64,000 nucleotides of DNA from contig OX381707.1 in NCBI GenBank assembly GCA_947462335.1, positions 14,599,418 through 14,663,417 of the forward strand. The letters run 5' to 3'. Position 1 is the first letter of the stretch; each line of letters starts with the position of its first letter. This DNA is from Harmothoe impar (lineage: Eukaryota; Annelida; Polychaeta; Phyllodocida; Polynoidae). The position numbers were made by a program, and so were the translations under genes. Shown in pieces: positions 21,205 through 32,778 of this stretch. Under the pieces are notes generated by a model. It did no database searches. It was not told the DNA's origin and saw nothing but the letters and a program-made list of their open reading frames with translations.

Positions 21205-21245
21205 CGTCTGACTAACAGCACAGGCTAGGGCTGTATTTATACCAG
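21205..21245 (-). promoter_or_regulatory. TATA/Inr core promoter reading leftward
   Basis: The minus strand has TATAAATA (plus coordinates 21,234-21,241) and an initiator-like TCAGAC at 21,207-21,212, about 30 bases downstream. This spacing is that of a classical RNA polymerase II core promoter. It opens into a CpG-rich tract holding the candidate exon at 20,706-20,972. Confidence 0.45.
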
Positions 21246-21774
21246 CTCCCAGGCACTTGACATGTCACAAAAAATCACTTGAGTGTTAAACACTCTCCTC
21301 CCACCAGTGTTGTGGGTGAAGGTGAAGGCATGACTAGCACAGGTAGGCCTACTGGGTCTGTACCCTTGCTTGGAGCTGGGGCTGACTGGAGGCCAGTTGC
21401 ATAAACATACAGGTGGTGTAGACTTATACCTGACCAAAGTACAAAAGTTATTTTGTTTTTGAGTGCTAAACAATTGAGTTGAGTGCAGGGTCAATTTTGA
21501 GGACATTAATAAATGTCACTGTGCATGTCATGTAGACGGGGTTTTGACAAGTAGTCTCATCAGAAGCCTAAGTGGCGGTGGTGGAGTAAAGTCCCCTGGG
21601 TGGTCAGGAAATAGGAACAGAGTGTGTAGACTTGCTCCTAGTCTATGGCTTGCGCCTAGTTTATATTTAAAACCATACCAACAAGTGAACCCCGTGCTGC
21701 TCTTTAGAGTCAGGCACTGGGGTCAGGGCATGTACTGTGCTGTTATAGGTCTGGATGAAATGCCAGTATAACAC
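21246..21774. other. Upstream flank of the candidate promoter, no gene
   Basis: GC content falls off and short frames on both strands have no recognisable similarity. Proximal promoter elements may be here, but none is distinct. Confidence 0.3.
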
Positions 21775-22057
21775 TGATTTGGTACTTCTTAACGAAAATA
21801 CGGCTCCACAGGTAGACATTTTCAGTCCACTGGGATCAGCGTGGGTCGCAGTGGACCCGAAAACACCCGCTTACGGGTGGGGTAAATTTTTGTTAAAAGA
21901 TTATTATTATTCTTTTTTTTTAACAAAAATTTTTTTAAACAAAAATTTACCCCACCCATAAGCGGGTGTTTTCGGGTCCACTGCAACCCACGCTGATCCC
22001 AGTGGACTGAAAATGTCTACCTGTGGAGCCGTATTTTCGTTAAGAAGTACCAAATCA
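21775..22057. mobile_element. 283-bp near-perfect palindrome (hairpin MITE)
   Basis: Left arm TGATTTGGTACTTCTTAACG ... CACCCGCTTACGGGTGGGGT; the right arm is its reverse complement and ends GTACCAAATCA. Arms are about 120 bp with only a couple of visible mismatches (GGGTCGCAG versus GGGTTGCAG; CTTACGGG versus CTTATGGG). The loop is T/A-rich, about 40 bp. Near identity implies recent origin. Confidence 0.85.
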
Positions 22058-22065
22058 GCATCTAA

Positions 22066-24770
22066 ACTCATGAGGCAGATGTGTATGAATATAGAAAAAT
22101 AAGAAAAATATTTGGTGATACCGTCGAAAGTGAAAGGGAAAGAACATTGAACATTTCTTTTACTTCACCATGATAAGCTTTGTTAGAAAGGGTTTAATAT
22201 GCATGCACAGATTGTGTATGTAGGATATTATTTCACATTTTATTCAAGGCTGGAAATGAGGGGCTGACATTTCAGGATAATAAGCTGCTTCCTATGCACG
22301 GCTATAATGCCATTGATCTGTTGGAAAGCATGCATATGAACTGGAAAATTGCTATTTTTAATTCCTAATCAGAAAGACATCATGATTAATACAATTTCAA
22401 GTAAATAGTTGAGTTGTGAGTTGTGAACTAGAAAATTAGAATGGATGTTAAAATGGAATAAGAGACAAAACGTAAAAGTACATGGACTGTATTGGCTCAA
22501 AAGAGTGATGAAAGACGGAGGGCAGCAAGAATGAGGGTTGGGCAGTGATATTAACCATTTTCTCATTTTAATTGATATTACACTGTCTTTTATGCAGCCC
22601 CATCTGCCACGCACACCTCTCAAAGGCACCATAAAATTTGAAAGTCACCCAGACACTTTCAATGTAGGTTCAAATTGAACTGCTTTAAGCTAAAATGAAA
22701 CCTGTCCTATGTACACGCATGCTGGGTTATAGACTAAGCAGTCTGAGGGATGAGTGGGGGCAACTGGGTCAGGACATTGCATCCCGACAAGTGAATAACC
22801 GCCCATGAGGGAAACAAGTATACTAGTTCAGATAAATTGCCTTAAACTTCATAATCTATTGCACAGTTCTAAGCCACTATTTTGAAGCTGGTCTTTTTTG
22901 AGAAGCTGGTTGCCATGATTACATAAAGAAAACCTGACATACTTTTGATATCAGAATAGAAGCCATTTTGATAGAAGTGGATGTACTAAATAATGTGAAT
23001 TGAATTCAGATAATTATGAACATTGAAGGTCTAGATGTAGGTGTCCTTTTAAAATGATGGTGGACATATCTTAGTTAGTGATCCACATTTTCCTGGGTGC
23101 ATGCTTTGTCCGGTGTGTGAAGGTGTATTGGGTGGGGTATACTCTCCAGCAAACACCACTGTGAACACCAACAAACAGCCCTATGCTGCAGTATCAGCAA
23201 GTTTACTAGGTTCAAATGACAATGTACATGTACCATCAGAAAATGTCCTGGAAGGCATTAATATATATAGCTGCTTTATATCTCATGTGCAAAATCCTAC
23301 AAAGAGCCCTGAATATAAATCTGATCTATATGGACTGGGGCCAAACGATTGTGAACCCCCTACTGTGTGAGTATTACCTGCATAATTTCATCCTGAATTC
23401 CACTGGGGTCTATGGGCAGTGACATTATATATATGGTAAGGGTCAGCAAGTATTCGCAAAGGAATCCCCAGAGCTACATTGACATTTTCCATAGACCCTC
23501 CCAATATATTTGTACCATCATAACTGTAGGAATCAATAGAGGAGCATAAAAGCCAAACCCAGGAAAGGATGAATCATACAAAATTGACACAGTCTGTTTA
23601 TTCCTGCACACCCTGATACCCCTGATTCATCTGACTGATTTGGGTATCACATCAAAGCTGGAAACACTGGTCAACGTTACAGGAAGTCTGTCATACATCA
23701 GTAGTATGAATAAGGCCAAAAATAAATAGATATGTGTTTGAGGTCAACCGACAGACCATATCAGAACAGGGCCAACCCTATGATTTTTCATGCAATTTTG
23801 AAGAAACTTTGGTATTTTTACCCTTTTATGGTCAGCTAGTACTTTTATGTTTAAGAAAAAAAATAAAAAAATAAAAAATTCATGTTACCTGAAAGAGACC
23901 TTTTTTCTGGGGGCCTAAGCTGTTCATCTGACTTAAAGGGACTTAGATAAATTAATCAAGCATAAGACATGAACTTGTTGATACATTAATGTTCTCTGCA
24001 TAATTGTGTGAATTGTGACCAGGCAAGAAAAAGGTCCACTCTGGCGCAAAATTAGTAATTAAAGGTCTATGTTAAAATGTATAAAATTGGCAAGTAAGTC
24101 TACTCCCTCTGGTTGCCGCTGCTATTTCTAGGTGGAGATTAGTATGTTTAGTGTTTGATAGGCTGCAGGTACTAGTACAAACTTGTACTTGTGTGACTAC
24201 TAAACCTTCATACCACCACCCCTCATTATAGGTAACCGATGTTGAAGAACAGAGATTCCTAAAATGGATGCCCACATCTGGGAGTGGATTCAGAGAGGGT
24301 GAGAGACATCGGACTAGATGAGTCAGGTGACACAATACTTTGACAGATGAAGGTCCTCCTAACCTCCATAGCAGCACCACCCCAAAACTTCTACACTCAA
24401 GCCCCAGAAGCAAAGATTCATCCTGAGCCCTAACACCACAGAGTGTTATATAATGTGGCAGCCGACTCCCAAGTGGCCATAGACAAGAGGCATGCAGCCA
24501 TTGATGTTATGAAAGGCACTCTTCTCTCCCGGGATTGTTCTATATATGAGCTATACAGATGCCCTTTTTGATCCTGACCCCCTGTCAGGGAAATGGTCGT
24601 CAAGGGGTGATGCTCAGTGATGGTCTTATCTACTGTTGCCAACCTGGGTCACCTGAAGAGATTCGATTGATAAGATCAGAGGTAGTCTGTCTAAGTTATA
24701 CATAGTGGACTAGGTCTGAAGAAATACAAAATGAAATAGGTTTTCTGCAACAGTGACTTCAAAGTATGGG
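22066..24770 (+). repeat. Segmental duplication, copy 2
   Basis: Paralog of 15,078-17,950 in the same orientation. It lacks the hAT-like MITE but contains the Harbinger-like MITE at 23,714. An extra GATATTAACCATTTTCTC segment near 22,548-22,620 is absent from copy 1. Its A block lies at 24,240-24,760. Confidence 0.8.
23714..23915 (+). mobile_element. Harbinger-like MITE, second copy
   Basis: Starts GGCCAAAAATAAATAG and ends TTTTTTCTGGGGGCC with inner GTTACCTGAAAGAGACC, a diverged homolog of 7,481-7,675. TAA flanks both sides (23,711-23,713 and 23,916-23,918). The empty site is visible in the paralog near 17,153 as TATAAGTAAGCAG. Confidence 0.75.
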
Positions 24771-24849
24771 ACTTTGAGTAATTGCTATAGATTTCCTTGC
24801 ATAATATGCCCCTGCTTTGTAAATAACATAACTAGCTTTCTCATGTTAT

Positions 24850-25480
24850 TAGACAAAATGTGTATCAATGTGTATCAAAATAATGAATATGCTACATGAG
24901 AAGGATATAAAAGCACAAATAATGAACAGGTCTAACCACTCTACAAGTAGTGTGCTTGTTATTTCCTTCTGTAGCATTTCTATATCAAAGTGATGCATTT
25001 CATAGAGATTGTATTTATGTACATCACATGTTTTCCATATTACATAGAGGTCGTGAAACTGCAATTCAAGACAGCAACTTGTGTTTCTGCTTATATGCTA
25101 ACCCTACACATCCTCATTTCAAGTGATACATGACGCCGCAATCAAAGTGCAGAGAGAAGGGTAGATCATCTATGGCCTCTTTGAGATGTATCAATTATGC
25201 AGGCAATTCCAAAGGTGCCCAATATTACAGCTTTTGCCTGACTGTTTACTGCAGTGACTACACTACCTCACACAATGGGCCACCAGCCTGGAGGAGGCTG
25301 TTATAGTACTATATATCAGTAGATATTGCCACCAGCTACCCCGACCGCCAATATATATGTAGGCTATGAATCTTAACCAGCGAAGCCTGTACTCCAGGGC
25401 TAGGGGGGACTTCTGGTATAACAGAATATGCTCACAGTATACCAGCTTCTTTAACAACAACAGGTAGAAGATCTCTTGAA
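24850..25480 (+). repeat. B block
   Basis: Contains ACATCACATGTTTTCCATAT, GGCCTCTTTGAGATGTA, CAATTCCAAAGGTGCCCAAT and ATATATCAGTAGATATTGCC in the order seen in the B blocks at 6,790 and 51,500. Confidence 0.55.
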
Positions 25481-25929
25481 ACAAACATTTAAAATATCAT
25501 TTTGAATGAATGTTTGTCTCTCTCACTATTAGTTTCTTAAAAATCTCCTATCTAGAGTTGGTTTATGTGATCTGGAGCCTGTTTCTCTTTGGTAATCGTG
25601 GGGGAAAAAGTATTTCCGAACGAATTCTCTTGAGTGAAGAAATACAATCGAATTCGTCAGCAAAATCGTTTAGCTATATGAGACATAATAAAAGGTAAGA
25701 AATAGAAAATAATAATCACTCAAACGTGCTCGTTAATACAGCATTTCTCAGTGCAAACGTGCTCGTTTCTAAAGAGAAAAAGGCTCCTGTTATATCATCT
25801 GAGATATTATGGTCCAATTTTCTCAGTTCGTTGACTTATATTCTCAGAGTCATATCGGACTCTTTAATGATAAATTTACAGCTATCATCAAGGAATGTGC
25901 TTGGAGGTATAACAAGCTGCTTTATTCTA
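25481..25929. other. Unassigned stretch
   Basis: AAACGTGCTCGTTAATACAG recurs in part at 25,756 (AAACGTGCTCGTTTC). Two small plus-strand frames (25,510-25,698 and 25,726-25,932) have no recognisable similarity. I see no gene. Confidence 0.3.
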
Positions 25930-27640
25930 TAATATAGAAAATCCTGTAGAGAGCTTCAAAGTGGGGTCTTTTATGAATTTGAATCTGATCTTTACGGATT
26001 GGGGCCAAACGCTTGTGGACCCTGTGCTGCATTACCTGCATAACGTCATGCTGAATTCCACTGGGGTTTATGGGCAGAGAGAGATATTGTAAGGGTCAGC
26101 AAGTATTCAAAAAGGAATCTGCATTGACATATTCAATAGACCACTCCCAATATATCTGCCCCGTTATATATGAAGGAATCAATAGAGGAGCATAAAGGCC
26201 AAACCTGGAAAAGGATGAATCATACAAAATTGCCAGTGCTTGCTCTATTGCTGCACAACCGGATACCCCTGATTCGTCTCACTGATTTAGGTATTGCATC
26301 AAAGCTGGGAAAATGGCAGTCCAAATGTTAAAGCAGGAAGTCCTGCACATATCAGTAGTATATAGACAGAATTGCACGCTAAAGCAACTGAGTCAGTGGT
26401 TACTGCACTCGAGGTCCCTGTCCCGTACTGCACGCCGTATGCCTATTGCAGTATGGGACAGGGACCTAGGTAGCCTAACAGCGCTATGGCAACCCCATGG
26501 CGACCACTGGCGACCCCTGCGAGCATGCAATACAGCCAGAGCGTGCAATACGGCCGAGGGTTATTGCACACTTCACTCGCATACGGCACTCCCATAGGAT
26601 TAACCTTGATAGATCATATCCACCATGAAATAGAATAAGATATTCATTTAACTGAAAGAGAACCCATGTCAATTAGTCCAGCATACAATGCATGCTTGCT
26701 AATAAATTAATGTTCTAATTTTTTTTTTCTTAACAAGTACTCCTGATTGTTGAATCTTTAAAATCTGCTTACTCAGATACACTAAACTATAAACAGTTTT
26801 GACTTATGCTTTAATCATATGTGAGGCTCTCATGCAATACAAGCTTCATGTACAGTAGGGCCTCCTTTTATTGTACCTTTTTCCAAGAAAAGGCCATCCA
26901 AATACAGACCAGGTAAACCGTTGATACATATTGACATCCTGAATAACATAATTAACTCTATTTCGTGAACTTCTCAATAATTATTTCTTGATTCGAATTT
27001 ATATTATCATGTTTGGGTGATTAAATAAAGTGTCTCTAGCTGACTTAGGATTGTGAACAGATAGTCCCCAGGTGATAGCAGGAGAGACCTAGACCTGTGT
27101 GACTACTCACACTTCAGACATTCATCCCTCATAGAAGTAGGTTGATGGGCAAGAACAAAGAGATCAAAATGGATGGCCAAATCTGTGAGTGGATTGGAGG
27201 AGGGTGTTAGAGTAGGCTCGTCAGGTGACACAGTACTATGACTAAAGGAGGCCCTCCTACCATCTGCAGCAGCACAGACCCACAACCTATACCCCCCAGC
27301 AACAGAAGAATAGAATTTATCCCGGCCCCAACACCACAGAGTGTTATATAATGTGGCAGCTGACTCCCAAGTGGCCATACACAAGAGGCATGCAGCATTT
27401 GATGTTATGAAAGGCACTGTTCTGTCTGAGCTATACAGATGGCCTTTGTGATCCTGACCCCCTGTCAGAGAGAGGGCAGGAAAAGGGTAATTCAAAAAGA
27501 TGATCTTATCAACTGTTGCCAACCTTGATCACCTGAAGAGATTAGATTGACAAAATCAGAGGTAATTCATCTAATTCATATATGGTAGACTAGGTTTGAA
27601 GAAATATAAAATTAACTAGGTTTTCTGCAATAGTGCCTCC
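25930..27640 (+). repeat. G plus A blocks
   Basis: G block 25,930-26,320 (GATCTTTACGGATTGGGGCC, GAATCAATAGAGGAGCATAA, ACCGGATACCCCTGATTC). A block 27,060-27,640 (GATCAAAATGGATGGCCAAA, CAAGTGGCCATACACAAGAG, then TTAGATTGACAAAATCAG). Between them is GC-rich DNA at 26,380-26,600 with a hairpin. Confidence 0.6.
26412..26467. repeat. 21-bp stem hairpin
   Basis: AGGTCCCTGTCCCGTACTGCA (26,412-26,432) pairs with 26,447-26,467 with one mismatch, around a 14-base loop. It sits in a local GC-rich island inside otherwise AT-rich block DNA. Confidence 0.6.
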
Positions 27641-27984
27641 AATCTATGAGACTTTGAGTTATCACTATAGATTTCATTGCATAATATGACTCTGCTTTCT
27701 AAATAATATGACTAACCTTTTTTTTTTTTGTTAGGGGACAATATTTGTATCAATTTCATTTGTTTCTATCTAAGATAATGAAAGCTACATGAAAAGGATT
27801 TAAAACACACATATAATGAGCAAGTCTAACCACTTTAGAAGCAATGTGCCTCGCTAGTGACTCATAACGGTAATTTACTTATACTTGTGTTATGTCATTC
27901 TCAACTTTATCTATTTTAGCTTGATTACACTGCAGAATGGTTTGAAGTACAGATTCATGACAACTGACCATATTTACATTCTTT

Positions 27985-28160
27985 ATACAAGTTGGGTCAA
28001 AGGTCAGCTGAGGTGAGAGAGAGGTTGGACATTAGACCATTTCTCCCAGGAATCAATAAGTTTTCTTTAAATGGACACCTTAATGTTAGACATTGATTTA
28101 ACCATATCCTGGGGTAGCCTCACCTCTACACTCTAAGTGTCTCGGGTAGACAGATGTGCC
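27985..28160 (+). repeat. D block
   Basis: GAGAGAGGTTGGACATTAG, AATGTTAGACATTGATTTA and CTCTAAGTGTCTCGGGTAGA match the D blocks at 52,560 and 60,950. Confidence 0.5.
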
Positions 28161-29929
28161 TGGTGCTAAGCAGCTGGTTAGGGTTCCTAGAGCTTGTAAA
28201 ACCTTGCTTTCAGACCAGCTAAGTCGGACAGCTGAATGAATGTGCCACTTGTGAGACTGAAATGCAGACAAACATTTTATCATTTTTGTGTCATTTCAAA
28301 GTATTTTCTGGAAAACAATTATACGTTTAAATCTTGGGGCATTAATATGCTATGCCAATCTTTAAAACATTCGTCTCATTGTCCCCCCTGAGTCATGTGC
28401 AGATACATCTGCCATCGGGGATCACCATGTTGCATAAATACTGACATAAAATAATGTATTCTTGTTAGCTGGGTAGGCTTTCTAGGGCTACATTAAAGAA
28501 TCAGACTAACCCTAAAGCTTCAATGCACTTCTGAAGGGTTGAAATGATGGATGAATGAGTCATGGTGAGTATACTGATGTATGTTTTATATGACAGGCCT
28601 TAACGAAGATTTTTATATTTATGATCATAATTATGCCAGGCACAAGACGTAAGAGGATTGGCTTTTAAAATTGTATTACCACAATTCGGTTTCAGATAAG
28701 AGCTCAATAATGTTAAAATTATATCCATTTTCCTCGCATTGTAATATCTTCTATTTTGCTTCTGGGATGGTGGGTGGGAAAGTCCTCTGCTGGTTCTGCT
28801 GCTGGTGGGTGACTGTCACCCTCACGGTGCCTGCTGCTATTTATAGCCTCCCTCACGGCCACCTCCTCTGCCCTGACCAGTGTAGCCCAAGGCCCGCACA
28901 GGGTCTGAGCTATAGAGTTGCCAATTGGCCCTCTGTACATGGGGTGTAAAGGCGGTGTATGATAGACTAGCCAGAGCCTCTGTGTGCTAAATTTATTATT
29001 TATTAGCTGCGTATAGAGTAGTCTTGCATATGTATAGAATAGAACGCTTGAACCAGGCTAAATTAATAATAATCTACATTATTCATAATGCTATAGCATA
29101 ATGCCATCATAATAAGCCCTATTATTGTATATATGCAACCACACTTTGTAGTAAAGGGTGACATTACTTATTGATATAGAGCTGGATTGTCCGATATTAG
29201 CAACCCTAGGGAGCACCACATCATTTGGGTCCCTAATAATAGCAGTTAGATTCCGATAGTATCCTTCATTTCAGAAATAAAAAGGAAATCCATACATTAG
29301 ATCTATGCCCAATGATGAGTGATAGAAACTTGACCTTGACCACTATGCTATGTCTGCATAAGCATTTTTTAATAAATCTAACCAAATCTGTTAGATCGTG
29401 GTGGCACTACTAAAGGGCTATAGAAAGGGGTTTGAGGCAGTTGTTTTAATCTTATTGTTTTTTAGTCGGGTTAAGGTGTTCTGCCATTCTGCCGTACTTG
29501 TACCCTTCAATAGATCAATTATTTAAGGAGGACAGTTAAATGTAATGTTTCAAGGAAGGATGGCTTATTGTATCTAATCTCCTCAAATAGGGTTGCCGGC
29601 CAAGGTTGAAAAGATCAGAGGACGTCTAAGCTGTTCATGGGAAACTAGATTTTGATAGTTCTAGAAACGTCTTGGACAATCATATAATAGCTAAGCTAAG
29701 TGTTTTTGATTGTCAATGCTGGTGTCGGATGTTTCCGAGCTGAAAAGGTTCTTTCTGTACACTAGGATAAAATAACGGGATTGGTGTATTTACATAATCT
29801 TATACTCAAAAAAGAATCTCTGAGGCATATACATTATATAATACTAATGGTCAGATGGAGAAATGCTCATGGTGGGGATTTAGAGGACAATATATCACAC
29901 AATTAACGAAACCAGAGGCAACATCTTTC
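28161..29929. other. Unassigned stretch with a candidate promoter
   Basis: No protein-like frame is convincing. 28,770-28,950 is GC-richer than its surroundings and carries a TATA motif (see 28,805-28,930). The rest is AT-rich and not recognised. Confidence 0.3.
28805..28930 (-). promoter_or_regulatory. Candidate leftward promoter (TATA plus CCAAT)
   Basis: The minus strand reads CTATAAATAG (plus 28,837-28,846), and a self-complementary GCCAATTGGC (28,919-28,928) supplies a CCAAT box upstream. Initiator sequence is weak and no downstream gene is recognised. Confidence 0.25.
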
Positions 29930-31736
29930 CTCATTGTACAGAATAGATGTAACCTGTAGTCCAAGCTGAGTGATAACAACCCATGACTTGCGGCAACCCT
30001 ATTAACTCACTCAGCCGACCGCAAGGTCCACTACAAAACAATTTGTTAGAGTAGTACAGAAGGGTCAGGTGCCCTGCCTGGGAGATCTATACACACAGAC
30101 ATGAGTGTGTGAGCACAATCCAATTCCTAATGTAATCAATTCTGTAATGACTCAGATAACCAATAGTAGAAAACCATATTTTAGCTCTACCTTCCCACTT
30201 GAGCCTATAAGTGAAAAACTAGCGAGAAAAGTAGAACTTGTTAGTTGAGGGGAATTTTAGGAAACTATGCCTGATGAAGATTATCCTGGAAGAAGGCCAA
30301 AAGCATAAACATGAAAATGCGTTGGCATTTATCTCACATGTTTTTTGCATCATGCAAATCAAGCTGCTCCCCTTCATCATACAGAGAATTCTACAAAGAA
30401 ATCCAACGTGGGAGGCTTTTATGGAGTTTGAACCTGATTTATATGGACTGGGGTCATACAAGCATTTCTACATGATTTCCAATTGAATTTCAAGGGGTTT
30501 ATGGGCAGAGAGACATATATGATGAGGGTCAGAAAAAGTCCTTATAACTTATTCAATTGAAGCCTTCCAATATATTTGCACCACTGCATTAGAATTAGGC
30601 CAAACCTGGAAAAGGATACCTCATATAAAATTGACAGAGCCTTGCTTTATTGCTGCAAAACCGGATACCCCTGTTTGTATTGAAACATTGATAGAAATAT
30701 GGCATTCCAAAGCAGACAATCACTATGATATGGATTCTGGAATACATCAGTAGCCCAAACTCAATAACGAATAGATGTTCTTTGTATACAATGCTTGTCC
30801 AACAAAATGTGTAGATTACCAAAGGTTTAAAATCTGCTTACCAAATAATTTGAAGAATAAACCAACAGCTACATACTACGCGTGTGTGTGACACTCTCAT
30901 AAAATAATTTACTTGTGTATCTGGAGGCCTCTGTTCATTTTTTGGACATCAGGACATTAAAGTGACCCTTGTGACCAGGAACATTTTGCTCCAATAGGAA
31001 CATTACCTGCTGCTGGCAGTTATCTAAATCACTCCTCAGTATTTACATTTAGATGTTTCCCCAAGACAACCCTTTCAAAAATGGCACTTACAAGACATAA
31101 ATACTAACTTAGATTCTGGACAGTACTGTTATTACATTTCTGTGAATTGCTTGGGAGGATGGTTGGTAGTACTATTTGACTAGTCCCAACAAATAAACTG
31201 TAAATTAAAATACACTAAGACATTAGAGTGCCACTGGCTAATATGGGAAGATCTAAACTGATAGGCCCCAGGTGCTGGTAGGGGACTCGTAGATATGTGA
31301 CCGCTCACCCTTCAGACCACCATCCCTCTTATATGGTGACCAGCGTGGAAGAACAGAGAGAGTAAAATTGATGGCCATGTCTGTAAATGGATTGGTAGAA
31401 GGTGTTCGATGTCAGTGCAGGCTAGTGTTGTGACACAGTACCTTGACTGATGATGGTTGTACTGCCCTTTGCAAGTGGAACAGACCCAGCACCTCTAACC
31501 TTAATCTGCAGAAGGAAGGAGTCCATCCCGGCTCCAATATTATAGAGTGTTATTTATTGTGGCAGCTCGCTCCCAAGACAAAAGGCATGAAGAAACTGTT
31601 GTTAAAAAGTGAAACTGTTTTATTTCTTAGCTAGGCAGATGGCCTTTGTGATCTTGACCGCTTTCAAAGACAGGGAGGTAAAAAGGTGGTTCTCAGTTAT
31701 GGTCTTATCTACTGTTGCCAAACTGGGTCACTTGAA
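29930..31736 (+). repeat. F, G and A blocks, interrupted at the A block
   Basis: F (29,930-30,120: CTGAGTGATAACAACCCATG, ACTCAGCCGACCGCAAGGTC) matches 56,420-56,750. G (30,340-30,700) and A (31,260-31,736) follow as in 56,900-58,170. The A block breaks off at GGGTCACTTGAA and resumes at 36,852. Confidence 0.65.
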
Positions 31737-32439
31737 GTACGGAACACTGCATAATACTTCATATTTAAGCAGCTTTAAGCTTTGCTTAAACATGACTAAA
31801 GGAGGACATTACGCATCTTTAAGCAACTTTAAGCGAACTTGTCAGCAAAAATTAAAGAACCAAAAATCGGAATTTAATCAACCTTTAATCATGCTTAATG
31901 GCCTTCTTTCCGAGGGTCCAAAAGCTGATTAAAGTCAGAGTAAAACCATGCTTAAAGCTGCTTAAAGAAGGACTTGGGGTCTGCCTAAAATTGCTTAAAG
32001 AAGGACTTGGCTTTGCTTAAAGTTGCATCAATCTGCTTAAAGAAGGACTTGGAGTTTGCTTAAAGCTGCTCAGAGCTGCTTAAAGAAGGACTTTTGATTT
32101 GCTTAAAGCTGATTACAGAAGGACTTTGGGTTTGCTAAAAGCTGGTAAAAGTCAGACATGAAGTTGATAAAATTGCTTATGTCTGATTAATGAATACAAT
32201 AATATCATTGCTTGTTTATTATATTTGGCAGGAAGCTTGTAGTAATTTATTCAAGGGGATTCTCATCATTTGGGGATTCTTTCTTTTGGGGCCTGCCCAT
32301 GGCATCCTCTTCATGGCTGGGCAGTCAAGTGGGCAGACGGGCAGTCAGTCTGGCAGAGCTTCAGCAGGCAGCAGGTAGGTCGAAGTAGTTGGAGGTGTGT
32401 CCAGTAGCCCAGGTAGTGGTGAAGTGAGGAGCACACCCA

Positions 32440-32600
32440 GCAGCACCCCCATTATATGGGGGGTGCTGTCTCGGTCACGTGACCGCCACGAGACCTCCCT
32501 CTGATTGGCTAAAGGGGGTCAGGTGACCTCTGTTGTGCACTGAAGCGGATCAGTATAGCATTGGCCGTCATTAGGTGCGGATTGTGGCGCTTCTAGAGGG
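32440..32600. promoter_or_regulatory. GC-rich promoter-like segment inside the CACTA-like element
   Basis: Contains a palindromic E box GGTCACGTGACC, a CCAAT box in inverse orientation (TGATTGGCTAA) and a further GGTCAGGTGACC. Composition is far from the flanking TTAAGC repeats. It could be captured host promoter DNA or the element's own promoter. No transcript start is evident. Confidence 0.3.
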
Positions 32601-32778
32601 GCTAGGGAGTCCTAGGAGGACTCTTTGGAAAGCCCCCGGGACTCCCAATATGCCCATGTGTAAATCTCACTGTGCTCTAAGTCGTTCTGGAGCTGCATGT
32701 CTAAACGTGTATTAAAGCTACAGGGGTGCTTTGGGAATTAATATACATAGTAAAGTAAAATAAAGGGTTCCCCCAGCT

